Part shown: one piece after another, positions 13,801 to 23,147 of the stretch
How positions within the stretch are numbered: the first letter of the stretch is position 1
Layout: every line of letters starts with the position of its first letter
DNA from: Doris montereyensis
Taxonomy: Eukaryota; Mollusca; Gastropoda; Nudibranchia; Dorididae
Length of the DNA stretch: 64,000 nucleotides
Assembly (NCBI GenBank): GCA_037039925.1
Contig: JAXRKP010000217.1
Span: forward strand, 10,001 to 74,000
Direction of reading: 5' to 3'
Translations under genes and position numbers: made by a program
The notes under the pieces: generated by a model
The model's input: only the letters and a program-made list of their open reading frames with translations
What the model was told of the DNA's origin: nothing
Database searches by the model: none

Positions 13801-14835
13801 ATTTGCATTTTGAAACTCAATGTCAATAACACATTCACCTCCTAAATCGACATATATGTCATCATTGCCTTCTAACGAACTCTGATTCCATCAAGAATTT
13901 TACAGGTTGAAATCCATCTTGCGTTAATAATTTTAAGTCTCCTCTAACGTCAGAAACAAACCTAAGAGGCCATAGAAAACTTGATTTATCTACAAATGAG
14001 TTCCTTTAAGCAACTAGGTAGTTTCACTTTCACCATGTGCGGAATCCAGAGATTTAGTAGTGTGGGCAAACTTCTCAGCAGATGAATACAGAAGCAATGG
14101 GTTAATTGAGAAATTTACACACAATTTCTGGGGGAGGGGGGGGGGGGTTCTTTCTTTTTTTCGTGGTCTGTACATTAGCAAACTAGTACTCGACTCTTTT
14201 GATTGAAAAAAATTCCTGTGTGACCTTCGTTAAATAAGTGTACATTAGCGTTTACCTAAGTAAGAGGTGGGTCCTTGGGAGACAACAAAGAGTGTCCTCT
14301 TCAGGTGAAAACAGGGGATTTAAACAAAATAATTATTATATAAATGTGACGCAAATTGATCAGACTCTAAACAGTCTTAGTCTTAGGCCTAGAGCTCAAA
14401 ATCAACATGGGAGGAAAGAGAATGTCTAACAAAGAGCAGGAAGAATAAGCATTGTACTTTTTCATTTAAAATCTCATTCCTCTTCTCTGTTCCTACTCAT
14501 CGCAAATCTAGGTAGCCGTTGCATCCCTAAACCAGGACAGACAGCAATTCTTCTTCTTAATAATAATATTTTCATATTGAAAATTGCAAAAGAATGCCCT
14601 TAGAAAGGGGGAGGGTAAAGGAAAAGAGAAATACGATTAGACAGACAGAGGCACAGAGAGGGAGGGGGACAGAGTAAGAGAGGGAGACAGATATATATAT
14701 AAATACATTTGAGACAGAGAGAGATAGATAAAAACAGAGAGTGCAAACCATAGCGGGAGACAGAGGCAGAAAGACGGACAGACAAAGACAAAGAGAGGGG
14801 GAGAGAGAGAAAGAGGGAGAGAGAGAGAGGGAGGG

Positions 14836-14868
<33 letters not shown>

Positions 14869-17800
14869 GAGAGGGCGAGGGGGAGAGGGAGAGGAAAGAA
14901 AGAGACGGAACAGAACGAGGAGAAAAAGTTTTGTTTAAAATTTCATGAAAATAAAAACTACAGTGCCTTAAATCCTCGCATGATGATAGGAAGAATAACA
15001 TCCCTTTCCTTCTCAGACATCTTGTTGCTAGCACTCAACAACATCAGCATGTTGTCACACTCCATAACTCCCATGGCATATAGGTCACTCAGTACATTGG
15101 CGCAAGTGATTTTACCCTGCAAAAGTAGGACAGAATATTCAAATAGAAGACAGAAGGAGGAATAGAATTGTCTTTTTTAATGCTTAAACAGGAACAATTT
15201 GAAAATTTCTTAAGATTTAATGACAGTAAAATCACTTTTCAACATATTAACTATTCACAGGAATAACAAAAAAATTCCTTAATACACACACTCAAACTTC
15301 GCTGTTCCGTCATTCTTGTTTATTGCCAGCTTTCCTCCTCTGTACGGATCAGACAGTATATATGTATCAAAAATGAAATAGCTCGTTATATCGCCATTCG
15401 TCAATGATTTGGCATTAACGTTCCTCAACAATTTTTGTAAATTACAATTTGTTAAAACTGCCACTGTGCATCACCATCCTCTTCCCCAGCCAATAAAATC
15501 TACTACTATGGCTTGGCCAAAGATCAGTCATCAAACAAACACACACAAAAGCACCAGTGCCATTTTTTACCCTAACACATAATTCACCAGCCCTCTCTCA
15601 CACTTCATAATCCTGGGCTAATGGAACCAAGACGAAAATGTAGAGTGTTATCAGTAATGTCAGATCTACTTCCTACTACTACTTTGTTCACTAAAGCTTC
15701 CCTTCCCCCCCACCATATGCGGTGATCTCAAGGTAATTTCAGAGGAACTAGCAAGATGAAAGGTGAGTGGAAGAGTGAAAGGAAAGAAGTGGAACCTATC
15801 ACGTATCAACAGTGCCCACCTACCGCCCACACTACTACTACCTTATGTATTACATCTTAAATAAATGTCTCTGGTCGCAAAAATACCCCTATTTTATTCT
15901 GAATCTGAGCAACCACTTCCTTCCCAACTTTCTGTCAAGTAGAAATATAGTATAACATACAAACCATAATAAAAGACATTAAAGTAAAACCTTCCTTGAT
16001 ACAAGCTGTTGGGATCAAAATGAAAGCCAACTATCACTTCATGTTTTCTTAGGCAGCCCTTTTATAATAAATGAAAACATAAATTTCACTAAGACTGTGT
16101 GTGCTTGGTCCGTAACAAAGCAAAGAAAAATAATTTGCTTTGTTCTTTTCACTTTCAAAGAGGTCCATTACCATATAAAAATAAAATTATGAAACTTGAA
16201 CTTGATATGATCAATTTTTTATAAATTTAAATAAGGGTGGGCTGAAAAGTAATGCCTGTCACGCCATAATTTTTTACCCACCCACCGCTGAATAATGAAA
16301 ATTGATGTGACTATTTTCTACCCTTTTTATTACTATAGAAAATTCCAATGCTATATGATGTCTTTTACGCTCACAATTGTATTCGTCAGAACAGGGTGTT
16401 GAGGCCCTCGGTCAGAGCTAAAATGGAGACCTCTAAAGAGTTTCGCTTCAAGCAAAGTTCTGTGATTGAATTTCTTACAGTCACAGGCTGTTCAGCAGCA
16501 GCAAACATTTATGAAAGTATTGAAAGAATTAGATCTGTTTATGGTGAGGCTTTTGTTGATCTTAGCACTATTAAGGCGATGGGTAAAATCTTTAAAAGGT
16601 AAAGATCCGACTAAGACAAAATTGCACAATGATGATATCATCCTGGTAGGCCACAGAGTGCCTTAAATTCAGTCAATCAAGATAAGGTACAGAGCATGAT
16701 TAAGGCCAATCGACATGTTAAACAAAAAGTCATTGCAAAAGGAAGTCGGAATATCCAAAGAACATGTTTAAAGATTAAAGACAAGAACAAATGAAAGAGA
16801 ATGGATCTAGATGAAAGAGAGTATCAATAATGTAAAAAAATCAAAGGTGTGAAAAATATCAAATGTTAGGATGACAATGAATGATGCGGATTTAGACAAC
16901 AGCCTGCTCATTTCTTCGTTGCGCCAACTAGTCCGGCATTGTCGGCTCTGTGTGGATCGCAGTGGTGTTGAAAAATTAAGAAAGCAACATGTAGCTGAGA
17001 TTGTAAGCTTTCATTTGGTGTATCCCTTGTGAAAAAAGTGTTGGTTGAAAATAAGAAAGTTATGGCATAACAGGCAAAACTTTTCAATCCACCCTCATAG
17101 CATTATTACATCTGTAAAATACATTCAGCACTTAAGCAGTGTGGTAAAAAATTTCAAATTAGGTTATTAATAACCAGCAAAGGAAAAGATGGACGAAGAC
17201 TAAACAAGTATAGTAATACCATCATGTATGGATCATCAACCAGAGGATAGAAAAAGTCTGTAGTTTGAATAAGACAAAGGCCGCCATGCCGAAGAGGAGT
17301 TACGGACGAATCCATGCCAATACCTGAGGAATAAGAGAAAAGGCAAAACATAGGATAAAAACGAAGCAGCCGGATATATACAGAAAGGGTAAAATGAATA
17401 ATATTATCTACCTACATTACCACAGAGCACAGGGGTCTATGATTCACAAGAGCGAACGAACGTTAGGGTCAACAGCCTATATACTGAGACCTCCCCTTAC
17501 AGACCATGCAAACAATTCCCCTCTTCCCCCATCCACTGCAAATACAATGATCTCCGCCTAAGAGGCCGCCAATCTGCCTTAGAAAACGCGTTTCCTGTGT
17601 AACAAATTTTTCTCTTTAATTATCATGCCAAAGAGACCGCTTCTGAAAATCTTGTCCGGCTAAGAATAAGAGGTTGGTTGTTCTTTCGTCAGAAGGCTAA
17701 ATAGTCTGCTAAACTCAATAAAATAAAAATGAAAATTCAAATTCGGATTGATGTTAAATACGACTGCTAGACATTCATCAGATGAACAAGGCGATTGACA

Positions 17801-20800
17801 TCTCTACAATTTGCATCAGTCTGTGAAACTTGCAAACCAGTTGCTGTCATTGGAATATTTTGACCAGTTCAAGGGGCCTGCTGAAGCGATATATGAGTAA
17901 CTGTCAAAATGTAGCCATCCTATGTCATTGAAAAGTCTGTAGCATCCTTGGTTGCCAAAGGAAAGGGCCGCCATCCTGCATTTTGATCGAAATTTTCAAA
18001 ATCTATCTCCTCACTTAGTTATGAATAAAATCACCCAAAACCTGTGCAGATCGTTTTTTCCATTAAAAGAATGACGTCAGGTTTTTTTTAAAATATCTTT
18101 TCGATAGTTTTGTTTTTAATGAATTTTTAAAAATAATATATCATTTATATGCAAACATGGCATGTTTATTACAAAACATTTCTTCAAAAGTTTACAAGAT
18201 ACTAACAAAAATGACATTATTCCATTAACATTGACGAGAGGAACCTGTGTGCCAATATTATACAAATTGGTTGGTGAATGACGGAGGAGATAGAATTTTA
18301 GTTCAGTGTGAAAAAAATAGATACTTGGAGAACAATGCAAGTAAAGAAATAATAAGAAAATAACATAAAGCAATCGCTACAGACAGGTTGCCCTTCTTGT
18401 AGTAGCCTCCTTACTCTTTCGACAGTCTCTCGCATTGTTACTTAAATGTAAAGAGGATTGTAAATGTAGGTTGAGATGTGCATTGGTGGGAAGCAGACGT
18501 CAAAATGACCAGTTTTTTGTTTTTTTTCTCTCCCAAAATTCATATACTTGAGTGCAGGTTTGCATACACATCGACGCGCGTTAACGCTGGCGTCCACCTC
18601 TTATGTCATCCAGCCACTAGAGGAGTCTTCAGTGATATCTTCTCAGGCAGTGTTACAGTAATTTACATAAAAAATTTTGACTGTTTTTACCTACATTCAT
18701 TTCACTTTATTTCTTCATTATTAAATCTTTTTTTTAAACCGTCAATATGCAACGTCGCCATAATGAAGCATTGTTTTTATTTCCTGAAAAAAATGTGTTT
18801 TGGTGGTAACTTCTAAAATGAGATTTACAAAGAATCTTGATTTAAATCTAATAAATTTTTAAAAACCCGCTTATTTTATGTCAAGCCTCCTGATCTTATT
18901 AAGTGACCAATCGAACTGAAATTTTGTATGGAAATAGGCTACTCAAGGGCTTGAAGTATGATCATTTACATTTAGATCCTCATAATTCTAATTAATTATC
19001 GTGTAATTAATTAACCAAATTTGTTTTGTTCCTTTATATCTACAGTCATACTTTTTCATTGACTGTTGACAAATTATCGGCAGGAGGCACTGTTGATCAC
19101 ATTTGGTTCAGATCTAGAATATAAAACATTTGATTAAATCAAATTTTAAAAATCTAGAGGCTAGATCGAGATGTAGATCTAGATTTTAATTTTATGATGC
19201 AGATTCTAGATCTAAACTGAATGTGATATAGTGTAGATTTAGATCAAACTGTAACGACGTAGCTAGATCTAGATCAGATCTACTCACAACACACTTTTGC
19301 TTAATTATTTCTAGATTCTGATCTAGATCTGAATCATAGGGAGGAAAAGCAGAGACGTCAATAATAACCTTATATTACTCACAACACAACCAATCACACA
19401 TCAAGATCTACATTTCCCAGCAAAGGACTCACTATTTTTCTTATGAATATAATTATAACAGCAATCAATTATTATTGAGCAGCAGCAGCAGAACAAGATT
19501 GAAAATGAAAAAGAAGAATAAAAAGATGAAGACAAAAAAAGAAGGATGAAGAAGGAAAACGAAAAACATGAAGAAGACGAATACCGTGAAGACGAAAGAC
19601 AAAAGTCTCAAAAGAATAAAGCCAGAGAAGAGTTCAGTAGTCGGGCGCATGGGTGGATTTAAATAATTATTTAATTACATTAGACAAAAATTATAATAGA
19701 ACTAGAAAGGAATCTATGATGATAAAACCAATAGATCTAATAATTCAATTAAATAACTTCAAAGAAATAGTAAATACTATTTTAATATAAATGTGAAGCC
19801 GATGAAAACGAAGAAGAAGAAACTAAAAGAACAAGTCAGAAATAAATTATAATTACGAACAACAAATTGTTTTAAAAGTTTTAAAAGAGTTACATTTTAT
19901 AACGATGTGAAGATGAAAACAAGAAGAAAAAGACGAAAAATAATATGTGTTATCTTACCCCCAGGATCACCACTAGTATCGTAATAAAAATGCTTATCAT
20001 TTCATAGTAATGAGGAGTCCAATAATTTAAGATAAATCACGCCTGCCTTGAGTACACAATACATCTTCCTCTTAAATATGCACCCCCACCTCTTTTTTAA
20101 AACAAAACAAAAAACAAACAAATAAATATTTTTACCAACTTACTAAAAAATAATACTACGGACATTTAGTGAGGGTTTTCTTTCTACGAACTTATTGATG
20201 AAAGTCAGTTCCCAATGTTTTCTGGAATACTTTTTCTGTGACGAACAAATAATAAGCTTATTATCTCTCACATAAAACTGTGAATTTATCCAAAAACCCA
20301 TAATAGCAACTAAATTTTAATCTTTTCCACTTAAATATATAAAAGCTACATCTAGCTCTAGTTACAGGGGTTGTTGTCGTTTTTTTTCCAACACCGATAG
20401 GAGCAGAGATAAAAGAGACGGCTCGAGGCCGCCATTTTGACTTCCACAAGATCGTAAGGAAAAGTCGGCCAAGGTTTTGAAAACTGCAGCAAATCCGATT
20501 AGAACGCACAACACCAGTGAAATCAACACGAAAAAGCTTTAAAGATTACATACTTTTCACGAAATTAAGATTATATTATTTAAATGACCAGAAAACGACC
20601 TCTCAAACTTCCCTACTTTCCTGGAAACTGTTCTACCATCATTATCTTGGAAGTCGGTCACAGCGCCTGACAGAGAGCGTCGAATCCATCCCATAAATCG
20701 AAATATTAGACACTTACCAATGCGTGGAGACTCTGTAGCATGTTGGAAATGCGTCTGTTCCATTTCATGAGGATTACTGTTTTGCTGAAGTCCCTCTAAG

Positions 20801-20922
20801 AGCTTGAGCAGAGCTCCTTGGGGGACTTTACACCCTCATCCCTTTAGGTCAGCAAACTTGGTCAGTCGGAAACTGGGATCCAAATCGTGTGCCTCTGGAT
20901 CAAAAGGTCGACGCATCTCCAT
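4636..20922 (-). CDS. SEPHS2: Selenophosphate synthetase, Sec-containing (SPS2-like), minus-strand copy; seven exons with a frame disruption
   Basis: Makes selenophosphate from selenide and ATP for Sec-tRNA synthesis in the cytosol. Seven coding exons (20718-20922, 17220-17323, 14967-15116, 13249-13361, 12043-12235, 8017-8229, 4636-4820) encode a full-length family member of about 386 residues. The catalytic block KGUGCK has TGA at 20838-20836 as codon 29, with Lys32 following. Family motifs are intact: [42 protein letters not shown] and [13 protein letters not shown]. Two oddities: exon 5 is 193 nt rather than 191, shifting the frame at an A5 run near 12097, and the intron 3 donor reads GC (gcactg) instead of GT. 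Either the copy is decaying or the consensus has an error. The conserved residues favour past or present function. Intron 2 contains a mariner-like element and intron 6 a 30-bp minisatellite. Confidence 0.9.
5140..5640 (+). repeat. tRNA-derived SINE copy (intron 6, minus gene)
   Basis: Has a tRNA-like head with a B-box-like stretch (gggtttcaatcctggcaagg) and the family tail gttctgcttcatgctataga then ctctatgggtagtaatgaca. Related copies are at 37330, 47235 and 58008. The middle is divergent. The head-tail match supports a SINE; exact ends are approximate. Confidence 0.6.
5708..6670. repeat. 30-bp minisatellite (intron 6, minus gene)
   Basis: About 30 copies of a 30-bp unit, attattcttgcataaattcc plus acaagccctg, with truncated and scrambled units around 5850, 5990, 6190-6310 and 6370. 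Thirty is a multiple of three, so two minus-strand frames stay open ([10 protein letters not shown] and [10 protein letters not shown] repeats). These are repeat artefacts and not genes. Confidence 0.95.
6985..7545. repeat. Dispersed repeat family D plus hAT-like end
   Basis: Segments such as gaaaattcaaattcagatat and the stretch around gccgtcattggaacatcttg recur in divergent form at 17560-17890 in intron 1 of the same gene. Inside, 7188-7275 reads like an hAT terminus (cctaacctgggt then aacccaaggggtttggtgag). These are probably relics of DNA transposons; class assignment is tentative. Confidence 0.45.
8017..8229 (-). CDS. SEPHS2: SEPHS minus copy, exon 6
   Basis: Encodes [25 protein letters not shown] and [12 protein letters not shown] up to SAETSG. 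The Asp of TDVTGFG corresponds to a metal-binding Asp in E. coli SelD. Acceptor ttattacag, donor gtgggt. Length 213 nt matches the plus copy. Confidence 0.93.
8425..8860 (+). mobile_element. LINE reverse-transcriptase fragment (L2/Rex-like), decayed
   Basis: A conceptual reading with stops gives [45 protein letters not shown], then [18 protein letters not shown] and [16 protein letters not shown]. These match RT domains 1-4 of L2/CR1-superfamily LINEs (grvLke, tsivvKc, D-x-SsAfNtI). It is cut at both ends and has several stop codons. Confidence 0.75.
8938..9030 (-). repeat. Family A repeat, left half (interrupted by MITE)
   Basis: Starts tgtttcattgaaatttacc, runs through gcggtgatctcagggtgaat and ends gatgaaacata. 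It continues after the insertion at 9322. Family A is a roughly 160-bp dispersed repeat with about a dozen copies in this window, in both orientations. Confidence 0.75.
9031..9321. mobile_element. MITE with 19-bp perfect TIRs nested in a family A repeat
   Basis: Arms gacggtgaaagtcgcaaac (9033-9051) and its exact reverse complement (9302-9320) bound about 290 bp. The host repeat elsewhere reads gatgaaagataagtgaaag (10625). Here it is split, with ATA on both sides of the insertion, which fits an ATA or TA target-site duplication. The internal ORF (9021-9236) has no recognisable domain. Confidence 0.8.
9322..9400 (-). repeat. Family A repeat, right half
   Basis: Resumes the repeat with agtgaaagaaagaagc and aaataggacctaccagtagt, then cctgccaaccgcccaac, matching 10640-10700. 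Confidence 0.75.
10550..10700 (-). repeat. Family A repeat copy
   Basis: Near full-length uninterrupted copy: tgtttcattgaaatttaccc, then aggaaacagcaagatgaaag, then aaataggacctaccagcagt and the gccaactgcccac end. It is useful as the empty-site reference for the MITE at 9031. Confidence 0.8.
11745..11880. repeat. 35-bp tandem repeat
   Basis: Three to four copies of gtatctcattgccttaatac with acattgtatctcact, in intron 5 of the minus SEPHS gene. Copies differ by one or two bases. Confidence 0.85.
11905..11995 (-). mobile_element. LINE 3' fragment (same family as 63250-64000)
   Basis: Stretch ctcccattctaccatccggt then gtatgggtttagatgcccga matches 63318-63362 closely. It is a short orphan piece of the 3' end of that LINE family. 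Confidence 0.6.
12043..12235 (-). CDS. SEPHS2: SEPHS minus copy, exon 5 (frameshifted)
   Basis: Encodes [20 protein letters not shown] through [10 protein letters not shown] in frame. Past an A5 run near 12097 the homologous sequence [15 protein letters not shown] continues in another frame, while the direct frame hits TGA at 12052-12050. At 193 nt it is two bases longer than the plus exon. The net shift equals two extra bases, or one missing base if an extra Lys codon once existed. Acceptor ttcttgcag, donor gtcagc. Confidence 0.88.
12440..13190 (+). mobile_element. LINE ORF2 C-terminal fragment, decayed
   Basis: Conceptual pieces in shifting frames read [61 protein letters not shown] and a final VQ-GCGTN-LP like the [15 protein letters not shown] ending. 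This is the post-RT region of CR1/Jockey-type LINEs. Many stops are present. It lies in intron 4 of the minus SEPHS gene and beyond the exon 5 acceptor. Confidence 0.7.
13249..13361 (-). CDS. SEPHS2: SEPHS minus copy, exon 4
   Basis: Encodes [15 protein letters not shown] and [16 protein letters not shown]. Acceptor ttccttcag, donor gtaagt. It ends two bases into the Met codon of FIM, completed by exon 5. Length is 113 nt, identical to the plus copy. Confidence 0.93.
14600..14935. repeat. GA-rich simple sequence (intron 3, minus gene)
   Basis: Purine-rich degenerate (GA)n with interspersed AGACAG. Open frames across it are low-complexity (SLSLSL or REREGE). It ends only about 30 bp from the exon 3 donor, the copy with the GC dinucleotide. 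Confidence 0.9.
14967..15116 (-). CDS. SEPHS2: SEPHS minus copy, exon 3 (ends in a GC donor)
   Basis: Encodes [16 protein letters not shown] through the GFK exon end and contains the conserved Asp of the LSD motif. Acceptor is ccctgcag-like. The homologous exon end is followed by gcactg on the minus strand, so the donor is GC and lacks the usual +3 to +6 consensus. Length 150 nt matches the plus copy. Confidence 0.88.
15690..15835 (-). repeat. Family A repeat copy
   Basis: Contains ccatatgcggtgatctcaag, gcaagatgaaaggtgagtgg and a cagtgcccacctaccgccca end. It lies in intron 2 of the minus SEPHS gene. Confidence 0.7.
16234..17095 (+). mobile_element. Mariner-like element, truncated transposase, with TIRs
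   Basis: Terminal repeats agggtgggctgaaaagtaat at 16234 and the reverse complement of actttt-caatccaccct at 17095 match for about 30 bp with a few differences. Inside, [20 protein letters not shown], a [11 protein letters not shown] helix-turn-helix and later [20 protein letters not shown] resemble the N-terminal half of mariner transposases. The catalytic D,D region is missing. At 862 bp it accounts for the extra length of intron 2 over the plus copy (2103 versus 1273 bp). Confidence 0.8.
17220..17323 (-). CDS. SEPHS2: SEPHS minus copy, exon 2
   Basis: Encodes [15 protein letters not shown] through [15 protein letters not shown], including the ATP/metal-site Asp of GMD. The acceptor is ttcctcag and the donor gtatta. 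Length is 104 nt, identical to the plus copy. It retains the family-typical PLRHGG motif that the plus copy has changed. Confidence 0.93.
17560..17895. repeat. Dispersed repeat family D copy (intron 1, minus gene)
   Basis: Shares gaaaattcaaattcggatt, the cattcatcagatgaa..gattgacatct segment and tgctgtcattggaatatttt with 7085-7520. Relation inferred by eye; probably a DNA-transposon relic. Confidence 0.45.
17900..20717. other. Intron 1 of minus SEPHS gene, AT-rich, no gene seen
   Basis: AT-rich intron sequence. The 19465-19650 ORF is low-complexity. An AGATCT-rich patch at 19135-19345 is listed separately. No splice-bounded coding sequence is recognised. Confidence 0.5.
19135..19345. repeat. 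AGATCT/TCTAGATC-rich palindromic patch
   Basis: Dense, irregular runs of agatctagatct-type words (for example tagctagatctagatcagat). Similar patches are at 26795-26825, 33905-33930, 38835-38940 and 52550-52960. Confidence 0.7.
20718..20922 (-). CDS. SEPHS2: SEPHS minus copy, exon 1 (start codon, Sec codon)
   Basis: Begins at the upstream ATG of atggagatgcgtcg and encodes residues 1-68 plus one base. The start was chosen because it puts M-x-x-x-x-x-FDP-x-AHDL in register with the plus copy. Residues KFADLKGUGCKVPQG hold the catalytic Sec29 and Lys32. The donor is gtaagt-like (complement of 20711-20717). Length is 205 nt, identical to the other copy. Confidence 0.92.
20836..20838 (-). other. 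SEPHS2: In-frame TGA (selenocysteine codon 29), minus copy
   Basis: The TGA lies within aaggga-tga-gggtgtaaa and is flanked on both sides by conserved SelD sequence. It sits at the position of E. coli SelD Cys17 and the Sec of vertebrate SEPHS2. The reading frame continues for the rest of the family, so it is a Sec codon and not a stop. The following bases GGGTGT match the context seen in other SPS genes. Confidence 0.92.
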
Positions 20923-23147
20923 CTTTGAGGAAATCTCCAATCAAGTGTATTTTTGAACCTTTAAATGAAAGACAAATAAATCATTTCTGAAAACACATCG
21001 TAAATTGATATCACAAGCTTTAAAAGCAATTGAATAATCATTAAATTCAAAGGAATAGCAATACTGTCTCACTTGAAAAATGGCTACCTCCCTCCAACTT
21101 ACTTGCGATGGCCAGATCACTAGATCAGATCAGATTATGTTGTGCTAAAACCGCCAAATTCATTCCTCGTTCATTGCCACATTTTTCGATGATATTTGGG
21201 CCTATGTATATTTTTTTTCATTTTTCTCCTTATTCTCCATGAATAAGAAAAGGTCTTACTACTGTTACTTCAACTCAAGATCATAAATTATAATATCTTC
21301 TTAAAAACGGTTGATTTGGGATTGTTGAGGGTTTTTTTCATTCAAAATTCTTATATAAACGTAAAGAGAGCTACATATGAAAAAGGAGGAACGCTGCAGT
21401 GAGCCGATTACAGTGGGCGCCCCTTATAACAGTCGGTTATAACAGGATCATCGCCACCCCCACCCCTTTTTCCCTCTTTGGCTCTATTGAAAAAAAAAAA
21501 ACAACATATATTACAGGTACCCAGGAGGGAAAACCACCAGTGTCAGCGTTGAAAGTACACCAGAGAAGCACAAAACTGTGTATACTGTAGATCTATGCCT
21601 ATTAATTCATAATATTTAAATGCACGATAGGCATAAAAGAGAGGGGGTTTCGATTTGACTGTGTGTATCTAGTGCATTACGATGACTGGCCTACCATTGA
21701 CTATATTGGTGAGCGAGTCAAATTTTGCTAATAAAATTCCCTCACAAACCACTTATATTTTATAACAGGAGTCAGTTATAACAGGACCGTAGCCTCTCCC
21801 CAATCGATCCTGGTTACCGTAGTACATTTGTACTTGTATAAGTATGAATTTTTTAGATTCCAAATTAAGTATGATTAATTTAATATGAAAAATTTCATTG
21901 CGGGCTACTTTATTTGCTTTTCTAGATCTAAATATTCTTTATCTTGTAATCGTCTATACCCCCCCTTTTCCAAATCGAGTTATGCATGATGTCATGAAGT
22001 TATGCTTTCGATCGTGACACGGTATTTACACCAAATAATTTTAGTTTTCTTAAGAAAAACAGTAGGCCTATTTTGTTAGCTTGTTTGTACATATAGTAGA
22101 AGATTGATAAGATCCATACAAATCAAGATTAGCGTCAATAGTGACACCTAACTTTATTTGTAAGAACTCACTTGTTCAACAATTTCATTTTTAATCTTTA
22201 GAAGTTGTAATGGTAGATCTATCTTTTTTTTTTTCGAAAGTCATCATTCATTTCTGTTGTGAGTTTTTATATTTAAAAAAATTCTTGACGTTCCCATCAG
22301 TTAGATCTAGTAAACAAATTATACAGTTCTTTTGTATCGGGTTTATCCTTGTCACTGTCTCATGTAGCTGTGTCATCTCACGAAATGAATAATTCTATGT
22401 TATCAATATTGTGTTAGGGGAGGGGGGAGTCAATGTCAGAAAGACTTGATAAACTTTATGCAAACTTTTAGATACTAAAATAGAGTCTGAAGATGGATTT
22501 GGAATAAAATTTATTCTACTTAATGTGATCCGAAAATCAAGCAATTTATTTCACAATTTGTGAACCATCTCAATCAAGATTGATTGCTGGAATAGCTGGT
22601 TTTAACGCTGTCCATTATTTGTATTATCTATTGTTTGTCAGCTCTGTAAAACAAAATACGATTTTTCAAAAAAGTACGTATCTAGAATTTGGTGAAATTT
22701 TGAAAATACTATCAAAGTTTAGTTTACATCTATTAAATGAGAATAATTTATATTCAGTGCTCTGGATCTGATGATATAGACCATCTTCCTTCAAATATCC
22801 GAAAGTTTGTTGAAATTCAACTCCACCGAAGAAAAATTATGTGCATATAAGTATAAGTAAATTATGGATAATACTTTTGATATACGGTATCGGTATTATT
22901 AATTTGGATAAATGCTAACAAGATACAGTGTAAGGTGCCATTTTCTAAGTAGTAAGGTCACTGTTTAAGTAGTTTTTCTTTGGTTATACAAAATTTAATT
23001 GTAGAAGTAGAAGATGTGTTGAGAGCATTAAAAAAGAAAGAAAACAACGTTTTTATGCATATTTGAAAGACCAAGTCACGTTGACCATTTTGCGTTATCT
23101 GAAACTTATAAAGGCCATATAAGCTTATATTATGCATTAATAAGTGT
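20923..23147. other. Spacer upstream of minus SEPHS gene; promoter region not resolved
   Basis: A candidate acceptor (ctttcatttaaag on the minus strand, about 20951) sits upstream of the ATG, parallel to the plus gene, so an untranslated first exon may lie further up. Direct repeats of ttataacag at 21420-21450 and 21765-21790 following cagtgggcgccccttataac look like a pogo/Tigger-type transposon end. No coding gene is seen. Confidence 0.4.

Noticed and set aside
14600..15034. Ser/Leu-rich ORF over the GA tract
   Set aside because: Simple-sequence artefact overlapping the real SEPHS exon 3; same for the ORFs at 51017-51705 and 58458-59075.
20836..20838. TGA as a nonsense mutation in SEPHS
   Set aside because: The same TGA is at the same codon in both paralogs and at the family's catalytic Cys/Sec position.
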